From Syntrophosphaera sp035450685 (GTDB lineage Bacteria; Cloacimonadota; Cloacimonadia; Cloacimonadales; Cloacimonadaceae): a stretch of 6,860 nucleotides of DNA. Made by a program: the position numbers and the translations under genes. The notes below the pieces were generated by a model, which was not told where the DNA came from, ran no database searches, and saw nothing but the letters and a program-made list of their open reading frames with translations. The DNA is taken from assembly GCA_035450685.1 (NCBI GenBank), contig DAOTNF010000034.1, positions 1-6,860 of the forward strand, in the 5' to 3' direction. Below, piece by piece: positions 1 through 6,728 of this stretch (the first letter of the stretch is position 1; the number at the start of each line of letters is the position of its first letter).

Positions 1-181
1 ACAAGCTAAAATTTATAATAAGCAATGTTTAACTGTTAGTGTTGTTAAATGTCAAGTTTTTTAATGCTATATACAAAATTTGTTTGAAATGCATACACAA
101 TATTAAAACAATTTAAGCCCCCTTTCTCCGGTTCTATATTCTGCGCTGAGTGTGTGTTTGAAATGACCTGTTTGAATTAGA
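1..181. other. AT-rich non-coding left flank
   Basis: This stretch lies downstream of the carboxylase stop codon, and I see no supportable gene in it. It holds three copies of TGTTTGAA (81-88, 155-162, 169-176) and an inverted repeat at 28-49 beside a TTGACA hexamer on the minus strand. I found no GC-rich hairpin followed by a T run that would be a convincing terminator for the carboxylase gene. Transcription from that gene may therefore run on to the left, out of the window. Confidence 0.6.
28..55 (-). promoter_or_regulatory. Weak candidate leftward promoter with overlapping inverted repeat
   Basis: On the minus strand a perfect -35 hexamer TTGACA lies at 55-50. Seventeen bases further on is a poor -10 (TTAAAC, 32-27, 3 of 6 matches). 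The spacer and -10 are covered by an inverted repeat, TTTAAC (28-33) and GTTAAA (44-49), with a 10-base loop, which could be an operator. It would drive a gene lying beyond the left edge. In AT-rich DNA such matches arise easily, so this is only a candidate. Confidence 0.2.
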
Positions 182-3100
182 TTACGGCAAAGGGTTCACG
201 ACCAATAGCAGATCTCCGGGGTTGACAAGCTGGCCATTGGCGGCTGCTACCCGGGTTACCTGATACTCAAAAGCGTCGTAAATCTGCTCCTGATTGTTGT
301 TGTAGGACGCAAGGTTCAGCTCGGTGAAGATCTTCATTACCTCCAGGAGTCCGAAGGTTTTATCTCTGGTAATCAGATCCCCTTCCTTCACCAGCGGCGG
401 GTCAACAGATGAAGCGGCGTGGTAAAAAACACCGACCCGGGGCGCAAGGACACGCAGCTCCGTACTGCCCTCAATTTCCACCAACCGGCGGTTAAACCGC
501 CGTTCAGTTACAGCGGCTTCACGCTCACCCTCGGCAATCAAGCGGGGCGAGTCAATACGTCGGAAAAGCCCGTCTATATAGCCCGTATCATACTCCCCTG
601 CGCGAAAAACAGGGTCTTGCAATATCGCTTTTAACAGGCTGAGGTTGGTGTAGACACCGCAGATGCGGACTTTTTTCAGATACTCGGCAAGGCGCGTGAT
701 GCACTCCATCCGATCCGGACCTCGTGCGATGATTTGCACGATCATGCTGTCATAATAGGGTGAAACCAGTGAGCCGCTGCGAATGGAACTCACAACGGTG
801 ATATGCTCGCACGGCGGCAGCACGCATTCGGTGATGGTGCCGGAATTTGGGGACCAAGTCGGAACGCCGTCGGCCCCTAATTTCAGATGATCGGCATTAA
901 TGCGTACTTCTATCGCATAACCGTCTTGTGTACAGGATACCCCGGAAATATCCCCGCCGGCCGCAATTTCATACTGGGCATCAACAATCGCGGTTCCACT
1001 CGCCAGCTCGGTTACTAAATGCTCGATCTGCAGGCGGGTGTTCATCTCCATAAAGTAGAGCTGCCGAGACTCGAGATCGTAAATAAACTCCACCGTCCCT
1101 GCACCGAGATAATCGATCCTTTCCGCGATTAAGACGGCATACATAGAAGCCGTCTCCTTGAGCTGCTGCGGCAACATTGTCGAGCCTGATTCCTCGAGAA
1201 TCTTCTGTCGGTTGCGCTGAATACTGCAGTCCCTGAGTCCGAGCACTCTGGTAGAGCCGCCGTGATCCCTCAACAGCTGCACTTCGATGTGCCGCATGCG
1301 GGTGATATATTTTTCAATATAAAGGTCGCCGTTTCCAAAGGCGCTCAACGCCTCGGTCGAAAGCAGCGCAAAACGGCTCCTCAGTTCATCCAGGTCGTGG
1401 GCTATGCCGATTCCACGCCCCCCTCCACCGTGAACTGCTTTTATCAGAACAGGATAGCCTATCTCCTCGGCGATCTGCGCCGCGGCGGCGGCGTCGGTCA
1501 CTACGCCGAAACTGCCAGGCACCACCGGAATCCCCAATTCACAGGCAGTCTCGATTGCGTTTGATTTGTTGCCCATGCGTGCCATGCTGGCTGAACGAGG
1601 TCCTATAAAGATAAGCCCTTGGCGACGCACCGCCTCCGCAAAGTCAGGACTCTCGGACAGAAAGCCCACTCCAGGATGAATAGCCTCGGCGTTCTCACGC
1701 TTGGCGATGCGAATCACGCTCATACCGTTCAAATAACTATCGGCAGGTGTACTTCCGCCCAAGCAAACCAGTCTGTCGCAAGGGCGCAGCATTGTGGCAG
1801 CTACTGAATGAATATCTGCGTCGGACTGCACTAGCACTACCTCCAGTCCCCGTGACTGTGCCCGCTCCACCAGCCGTACACTCGTGCAGCCGCGGGCATG
1901 GATAAGTACCCGACGGAACGGCCGGCACAGCGAAGCCTCCTCGTCGGGGGCCTTCTCTGCCGGGACCGTAGCGGGTAAAATCTCCCACTGAATCGCACTT
2001 TCAATAACTTCAGCCCCTGACAACCTTGCAATCGGGATCTCGGGATCGATCCCCCGTAGGCGTTGATCAAGATCTGTGATGAAGGGATGCCTCACCAATC
2101 CCCGCATAGCACCGGGGATTAGAGATAGATAGTTCGACAGGCGCGCACTCAGCGGCAGGTGTTCCTGCACTACAGCCTGTCCGGCAAAAGGCATGTTGGT
2201 ACCGGAAAAATAATAGGTTTGCACCAGTGGATGTGTGACGAGGCTTGCCTGAGCTCCGCCGGTGCAGTCGCCAAAACCGAAGCAGACCACTGGCAGCTCG
2301 CAATCCTTAATAAAATGGGTCAAGCGGTCATTTATGACCGCCATCGAGAACAGCGCTCCGGCCCCTTCCTTTGTCTGCATGCCTCCAGAGGAGATAAAAC
2401 AAAGTACCGGCAAGCGCTCCCGCGCACAGCGCACCAGCAGTCGGCAAATTTTTTCTGCGCCGGCCATATCAAGGGCGCCGGCTTGAAACTCGCTGTTGGA
2501 AATAACGGCCCCGACACGGCGGCCGCTGTTTTTGAGCGTGGCAATGCAGGTAATAACGCCACAAGGGGTGATCCCTTGGTCCAGGGCTTGCTCAATGGAC
2601 TGCCGAAGGCCGGGAAAATGCGCCGGATCGAGTGTACGAAGATCCGAATCAGTCGGGGTATATTCACTGAAAAATTCGCTTATGATCATTGCAGCGGTAG
2701 TTGGTATGCGATTCCTGCTGTCCGCAAGGACTTCAAGAATGAGCAGGTCTTTAAAGGCAAGATCGAGGCGGTTCCAAAAATCACGCATGCCTATATTACG
2801 CAGATTTAATTCACCGCGATACTGGCTAACACCAGCACAGGCAGCGGCATACTCCGGGAAAAGCGTCGTGAAGACATAGGTCACAATCGTGAATAATGGA
2901 GCTGCCAGCTGTGGGTGCGCCTGCATCTTCCACTCCTGAACACGCCGCAGCCAGGGCTTGCGCCAGTGAACAGAGTGCAGCTGACGAAACCACGCCAGGA
3001 ACCTTGCTTTGACCTCCTCCATCTTATGCTCGGGTAGCTTAAGTGCGGCATCCTGAAGAGCTGAAGCCAGCACCTCCGCCATGTCGGCTTCCTGGATAGT

Positions 3101-4696
3101 GCTGCTTGTGAGCGCTGCCCGCGCAAGCTTGGGCAGATGACGAATAACGCCTTGATAAAGGGCATCCAGCAGCAGCATGTTGTGGATCAGGTCGAGAAGT
3201 TCATTATAAACAGGAAGATCAAGAATGATATCCAGCACGGTCGCATCGGCCGGCGGCTTGCCGCGGTTAGGGGACTGCCGGCCGAGCCAATCAAGCAGTG
3301 CGCGAAAATTACCAGGAGCATCCTGCTTCCACAAGTTATAGAGGTAAAATCCCAAAGTCAGTGTCAGGCGCTCCAGAGAACGCAGATAATTCTCATGCTG
3401 ATTTCCTGATATCTGACGAGCATGGGCAAGTTGTTCGTTCAGTGTCCGTCTGCGCGACTGAAACGATTTCCAGGCCGCAGCCAGCTCGGGCTCATAGCGG
3501 ACTGCCAGAGGTGTTTCGCACCACTTACGGAACAGGGCGCTGTCGCCATATTTCTCTTCGCGGCCAGCTGCTGCAGCATGGCGCTGTATTTGTGAAATTG
3601 GTGCGTATTCTCGGCCGGTCGTAAAACGCAGCCTACGGCGCATGTTCAGATGACGGGCCAGCTTCAATGCTTCACCGAATATACTGGGGTATTCGGTAAG
3701 ATTGGCAGGCGACGTAAATTGCGAAAGCTCGGCAACTTTGCATGCCGTCCCTGTAGGATTTATGTAACGCGCGACGTTCCGGGCATACTGCTCGAAAATT
3801 TCCGGATACTCATCAACATAATAGGCGGCCGACTCTTCGACCGCCGCAATTGCAGTAGTTATGGCATAGACCAGATTGTGCGACGGTCGATCCTCGCCAT
3901 AATCGATTACGCCGTCAATATAGCCATTATAGCAGAGCTCGTATGCGGAAACACCCACAATTCTCGCACACTCCTGCCAAGAGAGCCCCTGACTGCGGGC
4001 TATGCTGGCAAGTCCGCGCGGCTGAATCGTATTGAACAGGCCGTAAGGCAAACTCAAAAGAACGTTTGCTGTAGCAAGCGGAATCGCACCGCCCGAATAG
4101 CCGTAACCGACCACCACTGCAACTACGGGTACATCAACATTGGCTATCTCAGCAATAAGGTGGGAGATACTATGGGCCTGGTTGTGGCGATTGGCATCAG
4201 TGGACGCATCGGCGCCGGGGGTGTCAATCAGTGTTACAATGGGAAGTCTCGCAGCGGCGAACTCACGGCAGATCCGCGCCGCTTCACGGTGGTGCACGGG
4301 CTGCCAAATCCCATTGGCAGTGGTGCGTTCCTGGGCTATGATGCCAACTCGGCGGCGGTTCCCGGCGGGAGTTGCAAGATCAACTTCATCGGCGTAAAGC
4401 GGTCCTTGCTCGATTGCTCGCCCAGATGGCCGTGAAATCTCACTAATCAAGGAGCGCGCTGAAGGCCGTCCGGGACCTTCAGCCGGCCCAACAACCTGGG
4501 CAATATACTCTTCTATTGACATTGCCTGCAATTCAGCAACACGCCGCGACACGGCTTCATGAGGCACAAGCCCCATGATCGCCGATGAAGAGCGAGTCTT
4601 GGAGGGGAACGCTGTTATGCCGCTGTTCTGGGCAAGCTCCTGGACCAACACGAACAACGACTCAATGCGGCGCTCTTCAGCCTCTTTTAAAAACAT
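182..4696 (-). CDS. Single-chain multidomain biotin-dependent acyl-CoA carboxylase (CTalpha - helical region - CTbeta - BC - BCCP)
   Basis: The protein (1504 aa, probably cytosolic) should carboxylate biotin using ATP and bicarbonate, then pass CO2 to an acyl-CoA. Domains in order: AccA-like CT, about residues 60-290, with IDTPGA (157-162) and oxyanion-hole glycines GYSGGA (199-204); an unrecognised, probably helical region, about 345-695; AccD-like CT, about 705-900, with SSGG (769-772), CTGGA (811-815) and FAG (837-839); biotin carboxylase, about 925-1380, with glycine-rich ATP loop 1090-1095, K1086, Q1160, E1203, E1217, N1219, R1221 and R1265; biotinyl domain, 1413-1504, with EVMKIF and biotin-accepting K1455. 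CTbeta lacks the AccD four-cysteine zinc ribbon. The start follows an in-frame TGA (4709-4711); the ribosome site is weak (GAG 11 bases upstream), so M41 or M59 remain possible. Stop is TAA. The acyl-CoA substrate (acetyl, propionyl or longer) cannot be told. Product class is secure; physiological role is not. Confidence 0.93.
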   Translation of the reverse strand: MFLKEAEERRIESLFVLVQELAQNSGITAFPSKTRSSSAIMGLVPHEAVSRRVAELQAMSIEEYIAQVVGPAEGPGRPSARSLISEISRPSGRAIEQGPLYADEVDLATPAGNRRRVGIIAQERTTANGIWQPVHHREAARICREFAAARLPIVTLIDTPGADASTDANRHNQAHSISHLIAEIANVDVPVVAVVVGYGYSGGAIPLATANVLLSLPYGLFNTIQPRGLASIARSQGLSWQECARIVGVSAYELCYNGYIDGVIDYGEDRPSHNLVYAITTAIAAVEESAAYYVDEYPEIFEQYARNVARYINPTGTACKVAELSQFTSPANLTEYPSIFGEALKLARHLNMRRRLRFTTGREYAPISQIQRHAAAAGREEKYGDSALFRKWCETPLAVRYEPELAAAWKSFQSRRRTLNEQLAHARQISGNQHENYLRSLERLTLTLGFYLYNLWKQDAPGNFRALLDWLGRQSPNRGKPPADATVLDIILDLPVYNELLDLIHNMLLLDALYQGVIRHLPKLARAALTSSTIQEADMAEVLASALQDAALKLPEHKMEEVKARFLAWFRQLHSVHWRKPWLRRVQEWKMQAHPQLAAPLFTIVTYVFTTLFPEYAAACAGVSQYRGELNLRNIGMRDFWNRLDLAFKDLLILEVLADSRNRIPTTAAMIISEFFSEYTPTDSDLRTLDPAHFPGLRQSIEQALDQGITPCGVITCIATLKNSGRRVGAVISNSEFQAGALDMAGAEKICRLLVRCARERLPVLCFISSGGMQTKEGAGALFSMAVINDRLTHFIKDCELPVVCFGFGDCTGGAQASLVTHPLVQTYYFSGTNMPFAGQAVVQEHLPLSARLSNYLSLIPGAMRGLVRHPFITDLDQRLRGIDPEIPIARLSGAEVIESAIQWEILPATVPAEKAPDEEASLCRPFRRVLIHARGCTSVRLVERAQSRGLEVVLVQSDADIHSVAATMLRPCDRLVCLGGSTPADSYLNGMSVIRIAKRENAEAIHPGVGFLSESPDFAEAVRRQGLIFIGPRSASMARMGNKSNAIETACELGIPVVPGSFGVVTDAAAAAQIAEEIGYPVLIKAVHGGGGRGIGIAHDLDELRSRFALLSTEALSAFGNGDLYIEKYITRMRHIEVQLLRDHGGSTRVLGLRDCSIQRNRQKILEESGSTMLPQQLKETASMYAVLIAERIDYLGAGTVEFIYDLESRQLYFMEMNTRLQIEHLVTELASGTAIVDAQYEIAAGGDISGVSCTQDGYAIEVRINADHLKLGADGVPTWSPNSGTITECVLPPCEHITVVSSIRSGSLVSPYYDSMIVQIIARGPDRMECITRLAEYLKKVRICGVYTNLSLLKAILQDPVFRAGEYDTGYIDGLFRRIDSPRLIAEGEREAAVTERRFNRRLVEIEGSTELRVLAPRVGVFYHAASSVDPPLVKEGDLITRDKTFGLLEVMKIFTELNLASYNNNQEQIYDAFEYQVTRVAAANGQLVNPGDLLLVVNPLP

Positions 4697-4804
4697 ACAT
4701 GCATATTCTCAGGTTCCGTTATTGCTCAATGATCCATGCCTCTGACATAATCATCCTGTCTTGAGTAATTGATTATGCCTTTTCTCGTTCTCATCGAAAG
4801 ACTT

Positions 4805-4834
4805 ATTATATTCATTTTGACATTGATGTGTAAA
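4805..4834 (-). promoter_or_regulatory. Sigma-70 type promoter of the carboxylase gene
   Basis: Reading the minus strand, the -35 hexamer is TTTACA (4834-4829, 5 of 6 to TTGACA) and the -10 hexamer is TATAAT (4810-4805, 6 of 6), with an 18-base spacer. Transcription would start near 4798, giving a leader of about 100 bases before the ATG at 4696. It is the best promoter match in the gap and points at the carboxylase gene. The hexamers are seen directly; use in the cell is inferred. Confidence 0.65.
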
Positions 4835-4839
4835 GTTTT

Positions 4840-4870
4840 TTATCCGACCCAAAGAAGAGGGTTATCCAAC
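4840..4870. repeat. Pair of 9-bp direct repeats TTATCC(G/A)AC, 22 bp apart
   Basis: TTATCCGAC (4840-4848) recurs as TTATCCAAC (4862-4870), identical at 8 of 9 positions. The start-to-start distance of 22 bp is close to two helical turns, so both copies face the same side of the DNA. The pair lies just upstream of the -35 of the carboxylase promoter, about -43 to -73 from its predicted start, where an activator usually binds. The regulator is unknown. Confidence 0.4.
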
Positions 4871-4878
4871 TGCTAAAA

Positions 4879-4906
4879 CTGTAATCGTGAAAATGATATT
4901 TATTAT
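4879..4906 (+). promoter_or_regulatory. Weak candidate promoter of the decarboxylase gene
   Basis: A -10-like TATTAT (4901-4906, 5 of 6 to TATAAT) follows, after 16 bases, a poor -35-like CTGTAA (4879-4884, 3 of 6). It overlaps the Fur-like site, which would suit repression. Other weak options exist: a perfect TTGACA at 4817-4822 without a good -10, and TTGTGT (4935-4940) with a poor -10 near 4959-4966. None is convincing, so an activator-dependent promoter is possible. Confidence 0.25.
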
Positions 4907-4907
4907 C
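4889..4907. promoter_or_regulatory. Candidate Fur (ferric uptake regulator) box
   Basis: The 19 bases GAAAATGATATTTATTATC match the classical Fur consensus GATAATGATAATCATTATC at 16 positions. As a 7-1-7 element (4894-4908) it matches TGATAAT-N-ATTATCA at 13 of 14 positions. It lies about 55 bp upstream of the carboxylase -35 and 130 bp upstream of the decarboxylase ATG. A possible plus-strand -10 (TATTAT, 4901-4906) falls inside it, so iron-bound Fur could block the decarboxylase promoter. The match is seen; Fur control is inferred. Confidence 0.6.
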
Positions 4908-5022
4908 AATGGGATAGTGTGTGTTTGGAGGACTTTGTGTTAAATAATGCAATTATTGGATATATGTGGTAACATTTTTAAAAAAATGGTTTATGAATCA
5001 ATCGCAGCAGAAATTTATGAAT

Positions 5023-5029
5023 AAAGGGG
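5023..5029 (+). promoter_or_regulatory. Ribosome binding site of the decarboxylase gene
   Basis: AAAGGGG lies 7 bases before the ATG at 5037, good Shine-Dalgarno spacing. An in-frame TAA (5022-5024) just upstream rules out a longer protein, so together they fix the start. The site sits beside a small TTTAT/ATAAA inverted repeat (5014-5018 and 5021-5025). Confidence 0.8.
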
Positions 5030-5036
5030 TAGATCA

Positions 5037-6704
5037 ATGGAAGCAAATTGCACGGTTTCGAGTTACCTGCTCAGCCGTTTGCAGGAAATAGGCATTAAGC
5101 ATCTTTTTGGGGTTCCAGGGGATTATGTTCTTGATTTTTTGGACGAAATTATCGCAAGCCCCATCCAATGGGTAGGAAATTGTAATGAACTCAATGCTGG
5201 TTATGCAGCGGATGGATATGCACGGATAAACGGTGCTGGTGGTGCAGTTGTAACATATGGAGTAGGCGGGCTTAGTATTTTGAATGCTGCTGCCGGTGCA
5301 TTTGCCGAGCGCGTTCCCCTTATTATCATCAGTGGTGCCCCACCGGCACGGAGCAGGGAATCAGGAGCCCTGGTTCATCACCTCGTTTCCAACTATTATC
5401 TTCAGTTTGAGATTTTCAGGAAAGTAACTACTGATGCAGCTATATTATTGGATCCAAATACCGCACCTGATGAAATTGACCGTGTGATAATGAGTTGCAT
5501 ATCCCGTAAGATGCCTGTATATCTGGAAATTCCTTCCGATATAGTACGTGCTCCATGTCGCCAGCCGCGTAAATTGCATTATGTTGAGCCATTCTTTTCT
5601 GATAAGGACAGTCTTTCAGAATGTATATCAGAAGCCACTAATATGTTCAACTGCTCCAAACATCCGCTGATACTTGCAGGTGCCGAACTGGTTCGTTACG
5701 GGCTTGGAAAAGAAACACTTCGTCTTGTCGAAACGGCTGAAGTTCCTTTTGCTACAATGCTCAGCAGCAAATCCGTATTACCTGAACTTCATCCTCAATT
5801 TGTAGGTATTTATCAGGGCGGATGGAGCAGGGAAGCTGTACGCCGTCAGGTGGAGGATTCCGACTGTCTTTTATCTCTCGGGGTCTGGATAACAGATCTG
5901 GACACTGGTATGTTCAGCATAAATCTCGACAGCAGAAGAACGATTTTTGCTGGAAACAATAAGGTACGTATCGGCAACCATTACTACGATCAAATCCTAT
6001 TGAAAGATTTCATTGAAAGCCTGACCTCTAAGGTTAAGCCTCGTTCATACCTGGCTTCACATCCAGCAGAGTCATACCGCCCCAAAAAGCTGTTTATACC
6101 TGAGAAATCATGTGTTTTGACGGCACACCGTTTATATGAATGTCTTAATTATTACCTCGAAGACCAGATGATTCTTCTCGCAGAGCCTGGCGACGCCTTC
6201 TGTGCTGCCCCGGAGTTTAATATTGAAGAGCCTGAAAACTTCATTGTTCAAATTTATTATGCATCCATCGGTTACTGTACTCCGGCGGCTTTAGGCGTGG
6301 CACTGGCCCGTCCAGAAAAACGTCCGGTAATCCTTACCGGAGACGGTGCTTTCCAGATGACAGCACAGGAAGTCTCCACCCTGATTCGCCAACGTTGCCC
6401 TGCCATTATTATCATAATCAACAACGACGGTTATCTTATCGAACGTCTGCTTCATGAAGACGGTCCTTATAATGATTTACAAATGTGGCAATACTCAAGG
6501 CTTGCAGAGGTTTTTGACAATAACGGGTCTAATGCTATCGGCATCCGTGTTACCACAGAGGAAGAACTTGAACAGGCTATGAAAATCGCCACACAGGAAA
6601 AAGGCAAACTATTACTGATAGAGGCCTATTTGCCAAACCGTGATTGTTCTGATGGATTGAAGCGTCTCGGCCAAAGCTTTCGACAGTCACAGCAGAAGAA
6701 ATAG
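5037..6704 (+). CDS. Thiamine-diphosphate 2-oxo acid decarboxylase (pyruvate/indolepyruvate decarboxylase family)
   Basis: The enzyme (555 aa, the family's usual length) removes CO2 from a 2-oxo acid to give an aldehyde, using thiamine diphosphate and Mg2+; it is probably a cytosolic tetramer. The N-terminal pyrimidine-binding domain, about residues 5-170, has FGVPGDY with D29, the cofactor-activating E51 in NELNAGYAADGYAR, and the HH pair H114-H115 that marks this family among ThDP enzymes. A middle domain spans about 190-330. The C-terminal pyrophosphate-binding domain, about 360-535, has SIGYCTPAALG (410-420), GDG (435-437), the NN pair 462-463 (metal ligands D436 and N463) and catalytic E469 in NNDGYLIERLLH. 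All catalytic residues are present, so it should be active. Acetolactate synthase and benzoylformate decarboxylase are excluded by the HH and YLIE patterns. Substrate choice among pyruvate, indolepyruvate, phenylpyruvate and branched-chain 2-oxo acids cannot be settled. Stop is TAG; GC content is lower than in the divergent carboxylase gene. Confidence 0.93.
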   Translation: MEANCTVSSYLLSRLQEIGIKHLFGVPGDYVLDFLDEIIASPIQWVGNCNELNAGYAADGYARINGAGGAVVTYGVGGLSILNAAAGAFAERVPLIIISGAPPARSRESGALVHHLVSNYYLQFEIFRKVTTDAAILLDPNTAPDEIDRVIMSCISRKMPVYLEIPSDIVRAPCRQPRKLHYVEPFFSDKDSLSECISEATNMFNCSKHPLILAGAELVRYGLGKETLRLVETAEVPFATMLSSKSVLPELHPQFVGIYQGGWSREAVRRQVEDSDCLLSLGVWITDLDTGMFSINLDSRRTIFAGNNKVRIGNHYYDQILLKDFIESLTSKVKPRSYLASHPAESYRPKKLFIPEKSCVLTAHRLYECLNYYLEDQMILLAEPGDAFCAAPEFNIEEPENFIVQIYYASIGYCTPAALGVALARPEKRPVILTGDGAFQMTAQEVSTLIRQRCPAIIIIINNDGYLIERLLHEDGPYNDLQMWQYSRLAEVFDNNGSNAIGIRVTTEEELEQAMKIATQEKGKLLLIEAYLPNRDCSDGLKRLGQSFRQSQQKK

Positions 6705-6728
6705 CAATACACCGGGGCATTTTGAAAA

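Larger units (their letters stand above)
4697..5036. promoter_or_regulatory. Divergent intergenic control region
   Basis: This AT-rich gap of 340 bases separates the two gene starts and must serve both. It contains a good minus-strand sigma-70 promoter (4805-4834), a pair of direct repeats (4840-4848 and 4862-4870), a Fur-like operator (4889-4907), a weak plus-strand promoter candidate overlapping that operator, and the ribosome binding site of the decarboxylase gene. Both genes would have leaders of roughly 100 bases or more. I saw no riboswitch-like structure and no supportable small gene. Confidence 0.75.

Noticed and set aside
111..132. Terminator for the carboxylase gene around the C-rich tract
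   Set aside because: The C-rich tract has no complementary G-rich arm nearby, so no hairpin forms.
2159..2809. Plus-strand open frame of 216 codons inside the carboxylase gene
   Set aside because: It is fully antisense to the AccD-like domain, shows no recognisable motif, and is explained by the GC-rich codon use of the real gene.
3650..4435. Plus-strand open frame of 261 codons opposite the AccA-like domain
   Set aside because: It overlaps a clearly conserved domain on the other strand, its composition looks like an antisense shadow, and no family pattern is seen.
182..4696. A broken or frameshifted set of separate acc genes
   Set aside because: The reading frame is continuous through all domains with no internal stop, and the linkers show no leftover start or ribosome-site pattern.
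4817..4845. Perfect plus-strand -35 hexamer TTGACA (4817-4822) as promoter of the decarboxylase
   Set aside because: The -10 at the right distance is very poor (TATCCG or TTATCC), and the hexamer lies within the minus-strand promoter.
4971..4992. Hairpin AACATTTTT / AAAAATGGTT as terminator or attenuator
   Set aside because: The stem is almost only A-T pairs with a mismatch and would be weak; it looks like chance in an A/T run.
5037..6704. Acetolactate synthase or another non-decarboxylating ThDP enzyme
   Set aside because: The adjacent histidines 114-115 and the NNDGYLIE segment with E469 are typical of the pyruvate/indolepyruvate decarboxylase family, and no FAD-enzyme features were seen.
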